Shown one piece after another: positions 21,600 through 29,285 of a stretch of 37,371 bases of DNA. The DNA is from DASPTT01 sp035623275 (GTDB lineage: Bacteria > Actinomycetota > Acidimicrobiia > Acidimicrobiales > UBA8190). Position numbers and translations under genes: made by a program. The notes beneath the pieces are model-generated. The model was not told the DNA's origin and searched no databases. It saw only the letters and a list, made by a program, of their open reading frames with translations. Location of the stretch: positions 1 to 37,371 of the forward strand of contig DASPTT010000037.1 of the NCBI GenBank assembly GCA_035623275.1, given 5' to 3'. Each line of letters begins with the position of its first letter. The first letter of the stretch is position 1.

Positions 21600-22934
21600 T
21601 CAGCGCGGCAGGCGGTCGCGCAGCGTGTCGACGAGGGCGTCGATGGGTACCCGGACCTGCTCGGTCGAGTCCCGGTCGCGCACGGTCACGGCCCGGTCGT
21701 CGACGGAGTCGAAGTCGACGGTCACGCACAAGGGCGTGCCCACCTCGTCCTGGCGCCGGTAGCGACGCCCGATCGACTGGGTCACGTCGAAGTCGACCGA
21801 CCAATGGGGCTGGAGCAGTCCCAGGACCTCGCGCGACAGCGGGACGAGCGTGTCGTTCTTCGACAGCGGGAGCACCGCCACCTGGTAGGGGGCCAGACGT
21901 GGGTCGAGCCGCAGCACCACGCGCTTCTCGCCGCCCACCTCGTCCTCGTCGTACGCCGCGATGAGGAAGGCCATCATGGTCCTCGTGGCGCCGGCGGCCG
22001 GCTCGATGACGTAGGGGACGTAGCGCTCGCCGGTGGCCTGGTCGAAGTACTCGAGCTTCTCCCCCGAGTGCGCGGCGTGCGCCTTGAGGTCGTAGTCGGT
22101 CCGGTTGGCGATCCCCTCGAGCTCGTCCCAGCCCCAGGGGAAGAGGAACTCGACGTCCGAGGTGCCCGCGGAGTAGTGCGACAGCTCGCCGCGGTCGTGG
22201 TGGCGCAGGCGCAGGCGGTCCTCGGGGATGCCCAGGCCGAGGTACCACCCCATGCGCTCGCCCTGCCAGTACTGGAACCACTTGTCGGCCTCGTCGGGCG
22301 GGACGAAGTACTCCATCTCCATCTGCTCGAACTCACGCGTCCGGAACACGAAGTTCTGCGGCGTGATCTCGTTGCGGAAGGACTTGCCCACCTGGGCGAT
22401 GCCGAAGGGGGGCTTCTTGCGCGTCGTCTGGAGCACCTGCAGGAAGTTCACGAACATTCCCTGCGCCGTTTCGGGCCGAAGGTAGGCCACCGTGGCGTCC
22501 TCCTCCACGGGGCCCGCGTAGGTCTTGAACATCAGGTTGAAGGCGCGGGGCTCGGTCAGGTCCGCCGACCCGCAGTTGGGGCAGGTGCCGTCGATCTTGT
22601 CGGCCCGCCAGCGCTCGTGGCAGTTCCGGCAGTCGACGAGGGGGTCCGTGAAGTTGGCCAGGTGCCCCGAGGCCTCCCAGATCTTCGGGCTCGAGAGGAT
22701 GGCGGCGTCGATGCCGACCACGTCGTCGCGCAGCTGCACCATGGCGCGCCACCACTGGTGCTTCACGGCGCGCAGCATGAGGACGCCGAGCGGCCCGTAG
22801 TCGTAGGTCGACCGGAAGCCCCCGTAGATCTCGGCCGAGGGGAAGATGAAGCCGCGGCGCTTGCAGAGGTTCACGACGTGCTCCATCACGTCCTCGTCGG
22901 CCGCCTGGGCTCGCGAAGGGGCCTCCTCGGTCAT
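21600..22934 (-). CDS. glyS: Glycyl-tRNA synthetase (single-chain, alpha2)
   Basis: 444 residues. It charges tRNA-Gly. The sequence is the one-chain class II type used by Actinobacteria and eukaryotes, not the split GlyQ/GlyS type. N-terminal RRGFIFPSAEIYGG and YDYGPLG, then a zinc-ribbon-like insert with C102, C105, C118, C121 (CRNCHERW, CPNCG), class II motif 2 (FRNEITPQNFVFRTREFEQ), motif 3 region (PYVIEPAAGATRTMMAFL), and a C-terminal anticodon-binding domain (APYQVAVLPLSKND). Full length for the compact form. ATG 22934 overlaps the hemW stop (ATGA), so translation is coupled. Confidence 0.96.
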   Translation of the reverse strand: MTEEAPSRAQAADEDVMEHVVNLCKRRGFIFPSAEIYGGFRSTYDYGPLGVLMLRAVKHQWWRAMVQLRDDVVGIDAAILSSPKIWEASGHLANFTDPLVDCRNCHERWRADKIDGTCPNCGSADLTEPRAFNLMFKTYAGPVEEDATVAYLRPETAQGMFVNFLQVLQTTRKKPPFGIAQVGKSFRNEITPQNFVFRTREFEQMEMEYFVPPDEADKWFQYWQGERMGWYLGLGIPEDRLRLRHHDRGELSHYSAGTSDVEFLFPWGWDELEGIANRTDYDLKAHAAHSGEKLEYFDQATGERYVPYVIEPAAGATRTMMAFLIAAYDEDEVGGEKRVVLRLDPRLAPYQVAVLPLSKNDTLVPLSREVLGLLQPHWSVDFDVTQSIGRRYRRQDEVGTPLCVTVDFDSVDDRAVTVRDRDSTEQVRVPIDALVDTLRDRLPR

Positions 22935-24037
22935 GCCGGCGCCTGCGTCATGGCGGGCAGGATAGGCGAGCGGGCCCCGCCCGCCGCGCGCAGACGGGCG
23001 GTGACCTCGTTCGCCAGGAGCCGCCCTCGCACGGTCAGCACCGCCCGTCCCCCCGCGCGCTGGACGAGCCCCTCGAGTGCGGGGTCGTCGGCCAGCGCGG
23101 CGTCGGGAACGCCCGCCGCCGTCCGCAGCGAGAGGGCCAGGGCCTCGAAGGCCCGCTGTTCGTCGGACAGCCGCTCCTCGCCCGCCACCGGCGAGCGGCC
23201 GGCGCGCAGCGCCTCGATGTAGCGCTCGGGGGTGCGGACGTTCCACCACCGGCGCCCCGCCTCGTGCGAGTGGGCCGCACAGCCCACGCCGCGGTAGTCG
23301 CCCTGGGACCAGTACAGGCGGTTGTGCCGACACTCGTGGCCGGGTCGGGCCCAGTTGGACACCTCGTACCAGCGGTAGCCGGCGTCGGCCAGCACGGCCT
23401 CGGCGATCTCGTAGCGGCGGGCCAGCGTGTCGTCGTCGGGGTGGCGTGCCGGGTCCCGGGCCAGGGGCGTCCCCGGCTCGACCGTGAGCGCATAGGCGCT
23501 GATGTGCGGCGGTGGGCCGGGCAAGCCCAAGACGGCCTCCAGCGAGGCCCGCCAGTCCTCGTCGGACTCGCCCGCACCACCGAAGATGAGGTCCACGCTC
23601 GTCTCGTGCAGCCCGGCGTCGCCGGCCAGCGTCAGGGCGGCACGCACCGCCGCCGGGTCGTGGCGGCGGCCCAGGCCCCCGAGCACGTGCGGCACCATGG
23701 ACTGGACCCCGAACGACACCCGGGTCACGCCGGCATCGCGCCAGGCGTCGAAGCGGGCCGCCGAGGCGTCCTCGGGGTTGCACTCGACGGTTACCTCCGC
23801 CCCCGGTGCGCGCGGGACGTCGGCCAGGATGGCCGTCAGCAGCCCGGGCGCCATCCGCGACGGTGTCCCGCCCCCGACGTAGACGCTGGAGACCGGCGCC
23901 AGCCCGGCCCGCGCCAGCTCCTGGCGGCAGGCGGCCGCGTAGGCCTCGACCAGGTGGTCGCGGTCGGTCCACGTCGCGAACGCGCAGTAGTCGCACCGTC
24001 GTGCGCAGAACGGGATGTGCAGGTAGACGCCGGCCAT
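22931..24037 (-). CDS. hemW: Radical SAM heme chaperone HemW
   Basis: 368 residues. HemW (formerly called HemN-like or YggW) binds heme and inserts it into respiratory proteins; it is distinct from coproporphyrinogen dehydrogenase HemN. The radical-SAM cluster motif is C11, C15, C18 in FCARRCDYCAF, directly after the HemW-typical VYLHIPF. Further marks are YVGGGTPS, VECNPED, VSFGVQSM and the HNRLYWSQGDYRGVGCAAHS region. Start ATG 24037 lies 6 bases after the recO stop. The end overlaps glyS. Confidence 0.93.
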   Translation of the reverse strand: MAGVYLHIPFCARRCDYCAFATWTDRDHLVEAYAAACRQELARAGLAPVSSVYVGGGTPSRMAPGLLTAILADVPRAPGAEVTVECNPEDASAARFDAWRDAGVTRVSFGVQSMVPHVLGGLGRRHDPAAVRAALTLAGDAGLHETSVDLIFGGAGESDEDWRASLEAVLGLPGPPPHISAYALTVEPGTPLARDPARHPDDDTLARRYEIAEAVLADAGYRWYEVSNWARPGHECRHNRLYWSQGDYRGVGCAAHSHEAGRRWWNVRTPERYIEALRAGRSPVAGEERLSDEQRAFEALALSLRTAAGVPDAALADDPALEGLVQRAGGRAVLTVRGRLLANEVTARLRAAGGARSPILPAMTQAPA

Positions 24038-24043
24038 CGACCC

Positions 24044-24760
24044 CTACATGGTGGGCGACGCGTGGACGCTCCGCAGCCGCCGGTCGAGGTGGACCTCCAT
24101 CGCCTCGGTCGCCAGCGCGCTCACCTCGTCGGCCAGCGCGTCGTGCGGCAGGCGCAGCGCCTCGGCCAGCCCTCCGCCGAGGACCAGTCGCAGCACCTCG
24201 ATGGCGCCCGGCGACACCGAGCGGCCGCGACGGCAGGTGCGGCAGAGCACCCCGCCTTCGACCAGGTCGAAGGCGACGAGGTCCTCGGTCGCCCCGCAGT
24301 TCACGCAGCGGTCCACCACCGGTGCCGAACCGTCGAGGGCGAGGGCCTTGAGCAAGAAGGACGGCACGAGCAACGCCGCGTCCGCCTCGGCGAGCGCCCG
24401 CAGCGCGCCGACCAGCATGTCGTAGAGGCGCGGGGCGCCGTGGCGCTCCGGTGACAGCTGGTCGACGACCTCGAGCAGGGTGAAGCCCTTGGCGACGCGA
24501 TCGAGGTCTTCGCGCACCGCCCGGAAGGCGTCGATGACCTCGGCCTGGTTCACGATGTCGAGCTCGCGCCCCTGCCAGCACAGCAGCGCCACGTGGCTCA
24601 GCGGCTCGAGGCGCGCCCCGAACTTCGAGGTGGTGCGGCGCACCCCCTTGGCCACGGCGCGGACCTTGCCCTGGCCCTTGGTCATCACGGTGACGATCCG
24701 GTCGGCCTCGCCGAGCCGCATCGTGCGCAGGACGACCCCTTCGTCCCGGTAGAGGCTCAC
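24044..24760 (-). CDS. recO: DNA repair protein RecO
   Basis: 238 residues. RecO, with RecR, loads RecA onto SSB-coated single-stranded DNA in recombinational repair. N-terminal OB fold: YRDEGVVLRTMRLGEADRIV and KGQGKVRAVAKGVRRTTSKFG. Middle helical domain: LYDMLVGALRALAEAD. Zinc motif: CVNCG and CRTC, 22 residues apart. This is full length for actinobacterial RecO. GTG 24760 overlaps the stop of the small membrane protein gene (GTGA). Confidence 0.95.
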   Translation of the reverse strand: MSLYRDEGVVLRTMRLGEADRIVTVMTKGQGKVRAVAKGVRRTTSKFGARLEPLSHVALLCWQGRELDIVNQAEVIDAFRAVREDLDRVAKGFTLLEVVDQLSPERHGAPRLYDMLVGALRALAEADAALLVPSFLLKALALDGSAPVVDRCVNCGATEDLVAFDLVEGGVLCRTCRRGRSVSPGAIEVLRLVLGGGLAEALRLPHDALADEVSALATEAMEVHLDRRLRSVHASPTM

Positions 24761-25008
24761 GGCGTCGGCTTCCCCGCCCCCTCGTCCCGGGTGTCGGTGT
24801 CCCCCGGCGTGGGGGCACCCGGGCCGGGCAGGGCCTTGGGGGCGCGGTCGGGGGTCTTGCGCCCGCCCAGCAGGCTGCCGAGCGCCACCATGGCCACCAG
24901 CACCACCGCTGTGAGGAGGATGGCCAGGGCGCCGGACAGCCCGGCGACCGACAGGACGATCAGCCCGGCCAGGGCGAGGAGCGCAAGGACCCACGCCGCG
25001 GCCTTCAT
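24757..25008 (-). CDS. Small membrane protein
   Basis: 83 residues, no family recognised. Two hydrophobic helices at about 4-24 (AAWVLALLALAGLIVLSVAG) and 26-48 (GALAILLTAVVLVAMVALGS) with a very short turn form a helical hairpin, followed by a Gly/Pro/Lys/Asp-rich cytoplasmic tail of about 35 residues. The ATG overlaps the uppS stop (ATGA) and its stop overlaps recO (GTGA), so it is tightly coupled to both. Its place beside undecaprenyl diphosphate synthase hints at the membrane envelope but proves nothing. Confidence 0.8.
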   Translation of the reverse strand: MKAAAWVLALLALAGLIVLSVAGLSGALAILLTAVVLVAMVALGSLLGGRKTPDRAPKALPGPGAPTPGDTDTRDEGAGKPTP

Positions 25009-25745
25009 CCCCGGACCCCGCCGTAGCGGCGCTCGCGGCGCTGGTACTCGGCCACGGCGTCGAAGAGGTGGCGGCGGCGGAAGTCGGGCCACAGCGTGTC
25101 GGTGAACACGAGCTCCGAGTAGGCCAGCTGCCACAAGAGGAAGTTCGAGATCCGGTACTCCCCCGACGTGCGGATGACGAGGTCGGGATCGGGCTGGTCC
25201 GGGAAGTACAGATGGGACCGGATGGCGCGCTCGTCGACCTTGGCGGCGGACACGCCCTCGGCGACCAACGCCCGCACGGCGTCGACGATCTCGGCGCGTC
25301 CTCCGTAGTTGAACGCCATGGTGAGCGTCATGCGCCGATTGCGGCGCGTGAGGTCGATCGACTCGTCCATGCGTCGCAGGACCCGCCTCGGCACACGCCA
25401 GTCACGCCGTCCGGCGAAGCGGATGCGTACGCCCTTGTCGTTGAGCTCGTCGCGTCGGCGCATGAGCAGGGACTCGTTGAACCCCATCAGGTAGCGCACC
25501 TCGTCGGGGGGCCGGCGCCAGTTCTCCGTGGAGAACGCGAACATGGTGAGCCACTGCACGCCGAGCTCGAGGGCGCCGTTGACCGTGTCGAGCAGCGCCT
25601 CCTCCCCCGCGGCATGCCCCTCGGTGCGGGGGAGGCCCCGCTGGCTCGCCCAGCGGCCGTTGCCGTCCATGACGCAGGCCACGTGCGCCGGGACCCGTCC
25701 CAGGTCGATGCCGGCGGGGATCGCGTGGGTCTCGTCGGTCACCAC
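25005..25745 (-). CDS. uppS: Isoprenyl (undecaprenyl-type) diphosphate synthase
   Basis: 246 residues. A cis-prenyltransferase that builds the polyprenyl carrier lipid for peptidoglycan and other envelope polymers. Signatures: MDGNGRWA with catalytic D27, FAFSTENWRRP, MAFNYGGRAEIVDA and the C-terminal RTSGEYRISNFLLWQLAYSE (with the catalytic Glu) followed by WPDF. The family includes short-, long- and decaprenyl-forming enzymes, so the exact product length is not certain. GTG 25745 is favoured by TAGCGT 6 bases upstream (leaderless); GTG 25742 is adjacent. Confidence 0.94.
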   Translation of the reverse strand: MVTDETHAIPAGIDLGRVPAHVACVMDGNGRWASQRGLPRTEGHAAGEEALLDTVNGALELGVQWLTMFAFSTENWRRPPDEVRYLMGFNESLLMRRRDELNDKGVRIRFAGRRDWRVPRRVLRRMDESIDLTRRNRRMTLTMAFNYGGRAEIVDAVRALVAEGVSAAKVDERAIRSHLYFPDQPDPDLVIRTSGEYRISNFLLWQLAYSELVFTDTLWPDFRRRHLFDAVAEYQRRERRYGGVRG

Positions 25746-25751
25746 GACGCG

Positions 25752-25757
25752 ACGCTA
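25752..25757 (-). promoter_or_regulatory. -10 element, leaderless uppS mRNA
   Basis: TAGCGT on the minus strand, then 6 bases, then GTG 25745; same hexamer and spacing as before the hydrolase at 4665. Confidence 0.5.
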
Positions 25758-25774
25758 CCGCCGGGCGGCCGGCA

Positions 25775-25838
25775 CACGGTTGCGGCCGGGCACGGTTGCA
25801 GCCGGGGCACGGTTGCGGCCGGGGCACGGTTGCGGCCC
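25775..25838. repeat. 16-17-bp tandem repeat, four copies
   Basis: Four head-to-tail copies of CACGGTTGCGGCCGGGG with single changes (one copy has A for G; the last ends CCGAG). They lie between uppS and cspA and are not coding. This overlaps where uppS upstream signals would lie. Confidence 0.85.
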
Positions 25839-25847
25839 GAGCGCGCC

Positions 25848-25879
25848 GCGGCCCGGGGCGCAACACCACCCCGGGCCGC
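25848..25879 (-). terminator. Terminator hairpin of cspA
   Basis: An 11-bp perfect GC stem (25848-25858 with 25869-25879) and a 10-base loop, 23 bases past the cspA stop. No T-tract, as is common in this genome type. Confidence 0.55.
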
Positions 25880-25902
25880 CGCTACGTGTTGCCCGATACG
25901 TG

Positions 25903-26106
25903 CTAGATCGTGCGGACCTTCGTCGCCTGGGGGCCCTTCTGGCCCTGGGACGACTCGAACTCGACCCGCTGACCCTCGAAGAGCTCGCGGTATCCGCTGC
26001 CTTCGATCGCAGAGAAGTGGACGAAGACGTCGGGCGTCCCGTCATCGGGTGTCAAGAACCCGTAGCCCTTCGTCGAGTTGAACCACTTCACCGTGCCTTC
26101 GGCCAT
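25903..26106 (-). CDS. cspA: Cold-shock protein (CspA family)
   Basis: 67 residues, a single cold-shock OB-fold domain that binds single-stranded nucleic acid and acts as an RNA chaperone. RNP1 is KGYGFLTP and RNP2 is VFVHFSAI; the N-terminus is the standard EGTVKWFN and the C-terminus GPQATKV. ATG 26106 has AGAGAGG about 9 bases upstream. A leader of perhaps 40 bases separates it from a TTGACA box at 26160. The family symbol is used here in the broad sense. Confidence 0.95.
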   Translation of the reverse strand: MAEGTVKWFNSTKGYGFLTPDDGTPDVFVHFSAIEGSGYRELFEGQRVEFESSQGQKGPQATKVRTI

Positions 26107-26154
26107 TGCCGTTTGCCTCTCTCTCCACGCACCAATGACTTGCGGAGACAGATT

Positions 26155-26160
26155 TGTCAA
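26155..26160 (-). promoter_or_regulatory. -35 candidate of cspA
   Basis: A perfect TTGACA on the minus strand about 50 bases upstream of the cspA start. A matching -10 is weak (CATTGG or ATTGGT at 17-18 bases). Confidence 0.35.
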
Positions 26161-26257
26161 CCGACAACGGCGCACGGCCTGCGTGACTCAACCGAACGCT
26201 GCGGGACAGGGTAGCGGATCGCCCCGGGGCGGGCCACGACCAGGGCGTCACCGCCGG

Positions 26258-26263
26258 TAACGT
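26258..26263 (+). promoter_or_regulatory. -10 element, leaderless helicase mRNA
   Basis: TAACGT, then 7 bases, then GTG 26271. This favours GTG 26271 over GTG 26262, which lies inside the hexamer. Confidence 0.4.
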
Positions 26264-26270
26264 GCCTACG

Positions 26271-28388
26271 GTGCCGAGCCGGGACGACATCGCCACGACC
26301 CTCGCCGTCGTGGCGGGCGCGTTGCCCGGCGGTGGCGAGGACCGACCGGGACAGCTGCACATGGCACAGGTCGTGGCGCGTGCCATCGGCGAAGGTCGCC
26401 ATCTGGTCGTGCAGGCGGGGACGGGAACGGGCAAGTCGTTGGCGTACCTCCTCCCGGCCGTCTCCTCGGGCCGGCGGGTCGTCGTGGCCACCGCCACCAA
26501 GGCGCTGCAGGACCAGCTGGCGACGAAGGACCTGCCGTTCCTGCAGGCACAGCTGGGCGACGACGTGCCCTTCACCTTCGCGCTCCTCAAGGGCCGGACG
26601 AACTACATCTGCCGCCAGCGCGTCGCCGAGATCGCGGGCCGGGTCACGCCCGCTCCCGATGCCTCGTCGCCGGACGAGCATGTTCCGGGACGTCGGCGGC
26701 CGGCACCCCCGGCCGCGGGTGTGGAGCCGGGCGGGGCGCGCCGGCTGTTCAGCGCCCTCGGCGACCCGGTGCTGGGCGACCCGGTGCTGGGCGACCCCGA
26801 TCGGGACGTGGACGGGGGCGACCCCGAGCGGGCGATGGCGCCGGCGGGCCTCGTCGACCAGGTGCGGCGCCTGGTGGCGTGGGCGGACGTGAGCGACACC
26901 GGCGACCGGGGCGATCTCGACTTCGAGCCCGAGGCCCGAGCGTGGTCCATGGTGTCGGTCACCGCACGCGAGTGCCCCGGCGCCTTCCGGTGCCCCGCCG
27001 GGGCGACCTGCTTCGCCGAAGCGGCGCGCGCCCGGGCCGGTGAGGCGGACGTGGTCGTGGTGAACACCCACCTCTACGCCACGCACGTGGCCAGCGACGG
27101 GGCAGTGCTGCCCGAGCACGACGTCGTCGTGTTCGACGAGGCGCACGAGGTCGAGGACGTGATGACGGCGGGCTTGGGCATCGAGGTCACCCCGGGGCGC
27201 TTCCGCGCGCTCGCCCTCCAGGCACGCCCCGTGCTCGGCGCGTCCGAAGCCGGCGTGGCCGAGGGGCTCGCCGACGTCGCGGACCGTCTCCAGCGGCTGC
27301 TGCAGTCCGCGGCAGGCCGGCGGGTGCTGACCACGCACGAGACGGACGCGGGCAGCCACCGTGTCGGCCGCCAGCCGGAGCCCGCCGACGGAGAGCTGGC
27401 CGCCCTGCTGGCACTGGGCCAAGGGCGCGTCGACGCGCTGGTACAGGACCTGCGCCGCGCCGAACAGGGGACGGCCGACGACGCGCGTCGAAGCCGGGTG
27501 CTCCAGGCCGCCGGGCACCTGACGGACGACCTCCATGCCCTCGCCGCCATCGACACCGAGCGGGTCGCCTGGGTGGAGGCGTCGGGGCCCGGCGGGCGCA
27601 CCGTGACACTGCGCCTGGCGCCCGTCGAGGTCGGCCCCGTGCTGGGCGAGCGTCTGTGGCCGAGGGTGGTCGGCGTGCTCACATCCGCCACGGTGCCCCC
27701 GCTGGTCGAGGCGAGCCTCGGCCTGCCCGACGAGACCGAGCGCATCGACGTCGGCAGCCCGTTCCCCTACGAGCGCAACGCGCTGCTCTACTGCGCCACC
27801 GCACTCCCGGACCGCCGCGCACCGGGCGCAGAGCTCGCCATCCATGCCGAGCTGGCGCGGCTCATCGCGGCGGCGGGCGGCCGCACCCTCGCCCTGTTCA
27901 CCAGCTGGCGGGCGATGCGCGACGCGGTCGACGCCTTGCGCCCGACGGTCGGGTTCCCGGTGCTGGCGCAAAACGACCTGCCCAAGGCCCGGCTGGTAGA
28001 GGCGTTCGCGGCGCAGGACGCGGCGTGCCTCTTCGCCACCATGTCGTTCTGGCAGGGCATCGACGTGCCGGGCGCCACACTCAGCCTCGTCGCCATCGAC
28101 CGGATCCCCTTCCCACGCCCCGACGACCCCCTCCTCGACGCCAGACGGCAGCGCGCCGGAGAGGGCGCGTTCCGCACCATCGACCTCCCCCGCGCCGCGA
28201 CGCTGCTCGCGCAGGGCGCCGGGCGCCTCATCCGCTCGGTCACGGACACCGGCGTGGTGGCGGTGCTCGACCGGCGCCTGGCGACCGCGGGCTATCGCCG
28301 CACCTTGCTCGCCGCCCTTCCGCCGATGCGGCTCACCACCGACGCGGGGGAGGCGGCGGCGTTCCTCGAGCGCCTGCGCGACCGGTAG
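26271..28388 (+). CDS. DinG/XPD-type ATP-dependent DNA helicase
   Basis: 705 residues. Superfamily 2 helicase of the Rad3/XPD/DinG group (5'-3' unwinding). Walker A AGTGTGKS at 49-56, motif Ia TATKALQDQL, DEAH box VVFDEAHEVEDV, motif III VVGVLTSATV, motif V FATMSFWQGIDVPG and motif VI QGAGRLIRS. Four cysteines sit in the iron-sulfur region: YICRQR, then RECPGAFRCPAGATCF, so a 4Fe-4S cluster is likely. Between the first and second Cys is a disordered insert with GDPVL repeats. There is no N-terminal exonuclease domain, unlike Firmicute DinG. GTG 26271 is preferred because of the -10; GTG 26262 is also possible. It ends 9 bases from the convergent era stop. Confidence 0.92.
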   Translation: MPSRDDIATTLAVVAGALPGGGEDRPGQLHMAQVVARAIGEGRHLVVQAGTGTGKSLAYLLPAVSSGRRVVVATATKALQDQLATKDLPFLQAQLGDDVPFTFALLKGRTNYICRQRVAEIAGRVTPAPDASSPDEHVPGRRRPAPPAAGVEPGGARRLFSALGDPVLGDPVLGDPDRDVDGGDPERAMAPAGLVDQVRRLVAWADVSDTGDRGDLDFEPEARAWSMVSVTARECPGAFRCPAGATCFAEAARARAGEADVVVVNTHLYATHVASDGAVLPEHDVVVFDEAHEVEDVMTAGLGIEVTPGRFRALALQARPVLGASEAGVAEGLADVADRLQRLLQSAAGRRVLTTHETDAGSHRVGRQPEPADGELAALLALGQGRVDALVQDLRRAEQGTADDARRSRVLQAAGHLTDDLHALAAIDTERVAWVEASGPGGRTVTLRLAPVEVGPVLGERLWPRVVGVLTSATVPPLVEASLGLPDETERIDVGSPFPYERNALLYCATALPDRRAPGAELAIHAELARLIAAAGGRTLALFTSWRAMRDAVDALRPTVGFPVLAQNDLPKARLVEAFAAQDAACLFATMSFWQGIDVPGATLSLVAIDRIPFPRPDDPLLDARRQRAGEGAFRTIDLPRAATLLAQGAGRLIRSVTDTGVVAVLDRRLATAGYRRTLLAALPPMRLTTDAGEAAAFLERLRDR
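26760..26804. repeat. 15-bp in-frame repeat inside helicase gene
   Basis: GGCGACCCGGTGCTG twice exactly and once degenerate, encoding GDPVL-GDPVL-GDPDR in the insert before the third Fe-S cysteine region. Confidence 0.85.
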
Positions 28389-28397
28389 CCGCGGCGG

Positions 28398-29285
28398 TCA
28401 ATAGCCGAGGCGCTCGACCTCGTCCGGCCGCTGCTGCCAGTGCTTGGCCACCCGGACGTGGAGCTCGAGGTAGGCACCCGGCGGGAGCTGGGCGCGCACC
28501 GCGGTGCCCACCTGCCTGAGGCGCTCGCCGTGATGGCCGATGACCATGCCCTTCTGCGACTCGCGCTCGACGATGATCTCGACGCGGATGCGGGGCCACT
28601 CCCACTCGGTGACCAGGCACGCCAGGGCGTGGGGAAGCTCGTCGCGCAGGTGGACGAGAAGCTGCTCGCGCACCAGCTCCGCCACCCAGAAGGTCTCGGG
28701 CACGTCGCTGTGCATGTCCTCGGGGAAGTAGGGCGGTCCCTCCGGCAGCCGCGCCAGGACCTCCGCCACCAGCGCGTCGACCCCGCGGCCGGTCTGCGCG
28801 GAGACGGGGAAGAGCTCGGCCTCCGCTCCCTCGCCCGCCCGGCCGAGCACCTCGTGCGCCTTGGCCAGCTGGGCCAGCACCTGTTCCTCGCGGGCCGCGT
28901 CGACCTTGTTGACGGCCACGACCACACGTCCGGGGCCGGCCGCCGCGGCGCGCTCGAGCACCAGGCGGTCACCGGGGCCGACCGGCGCGGTGGCGTCGAT
29001 GACGGGCACGACCACGTCCACGTCATCGAGCGCGTCGGCCACGCTGTCGTTCAGCCGGTGCCCGAGGGCGGTCTTGGGCCGGTGCAGGCCGGGCGTGTCG
29101 ACGAAGACGGCCTGCGCGCCGGGGCGGTGGAGCACGCCGCGGACCGTCCGCCGAGTGGTGTTCGGGCGGGGTGACGTGATCGTGACCTTGGTCCCGAGGA
29201 TCCGGTTCACCAGCGTCGACTTGCCCACGTTGGGCCGGCCGATCACGGTGACGAAGCCCGAGTGGAAGGCGTCGGCCCGGCTCAT
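28398..29285 (-). CDS. era: GTPase Era
   Basis: 295 residues. Era is a GTPase that binds the 3' end of 16S rRNA and takes part in 30S ribosome assembly. G1 is GRPNVGKS at 16-23, G2 SPRPNTTRRT, G3 DTPG (FVDTPGLHRP), G4 NKVD and G5 VSAQTG. The C-terminal KH domain has VERESQKGMVIGHHGERLRQ with the GxxG loop. Full length. ATG 29285 overlaps the stop of the CorC-like gene (ATGA). The place after phoH-ybeY-corC is conserved in many bacteria. Confidence 0.96.
   Translation of the reverse strand: MSRADAFHSGFVTVIGRPNVGKSTLVNRILGTKVTITSPRPNTTRRTVRGVLHRPGAQAVFVDTPGLHRPKTALGHRLNDSVADALDDVDVVVPVIDATAPVGPGDRLVLERAAAAGPGRVVVAVNKVDAAREEQVLAQLAKAHEVLGRAGEGAEAELFPVSAQTGRGVDALVAEVLARLPEGPPYFPEDMHSDVPETFWVAELVREQLLVHLRDELPHALACLVTEWEWPRIRVEIIVERESQKGMVIGHHGERLRQVGTAVRAQLPPGAYLELHVRVAKHWQQRPDEVERLGY

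Noticed and set aside
18410..21964. 1184-codon plus-strand open frame opposite ppdK
   Set aside because: It mirrors the PPDK gene; amino acid composition is that of an antisense frame and no domain is seen.
25775..25838. CRISPR-like array
   Set aside because: Units are 16-17 bp directly joined without spacers; this is a simple tandem repeat and no cas genes are near.
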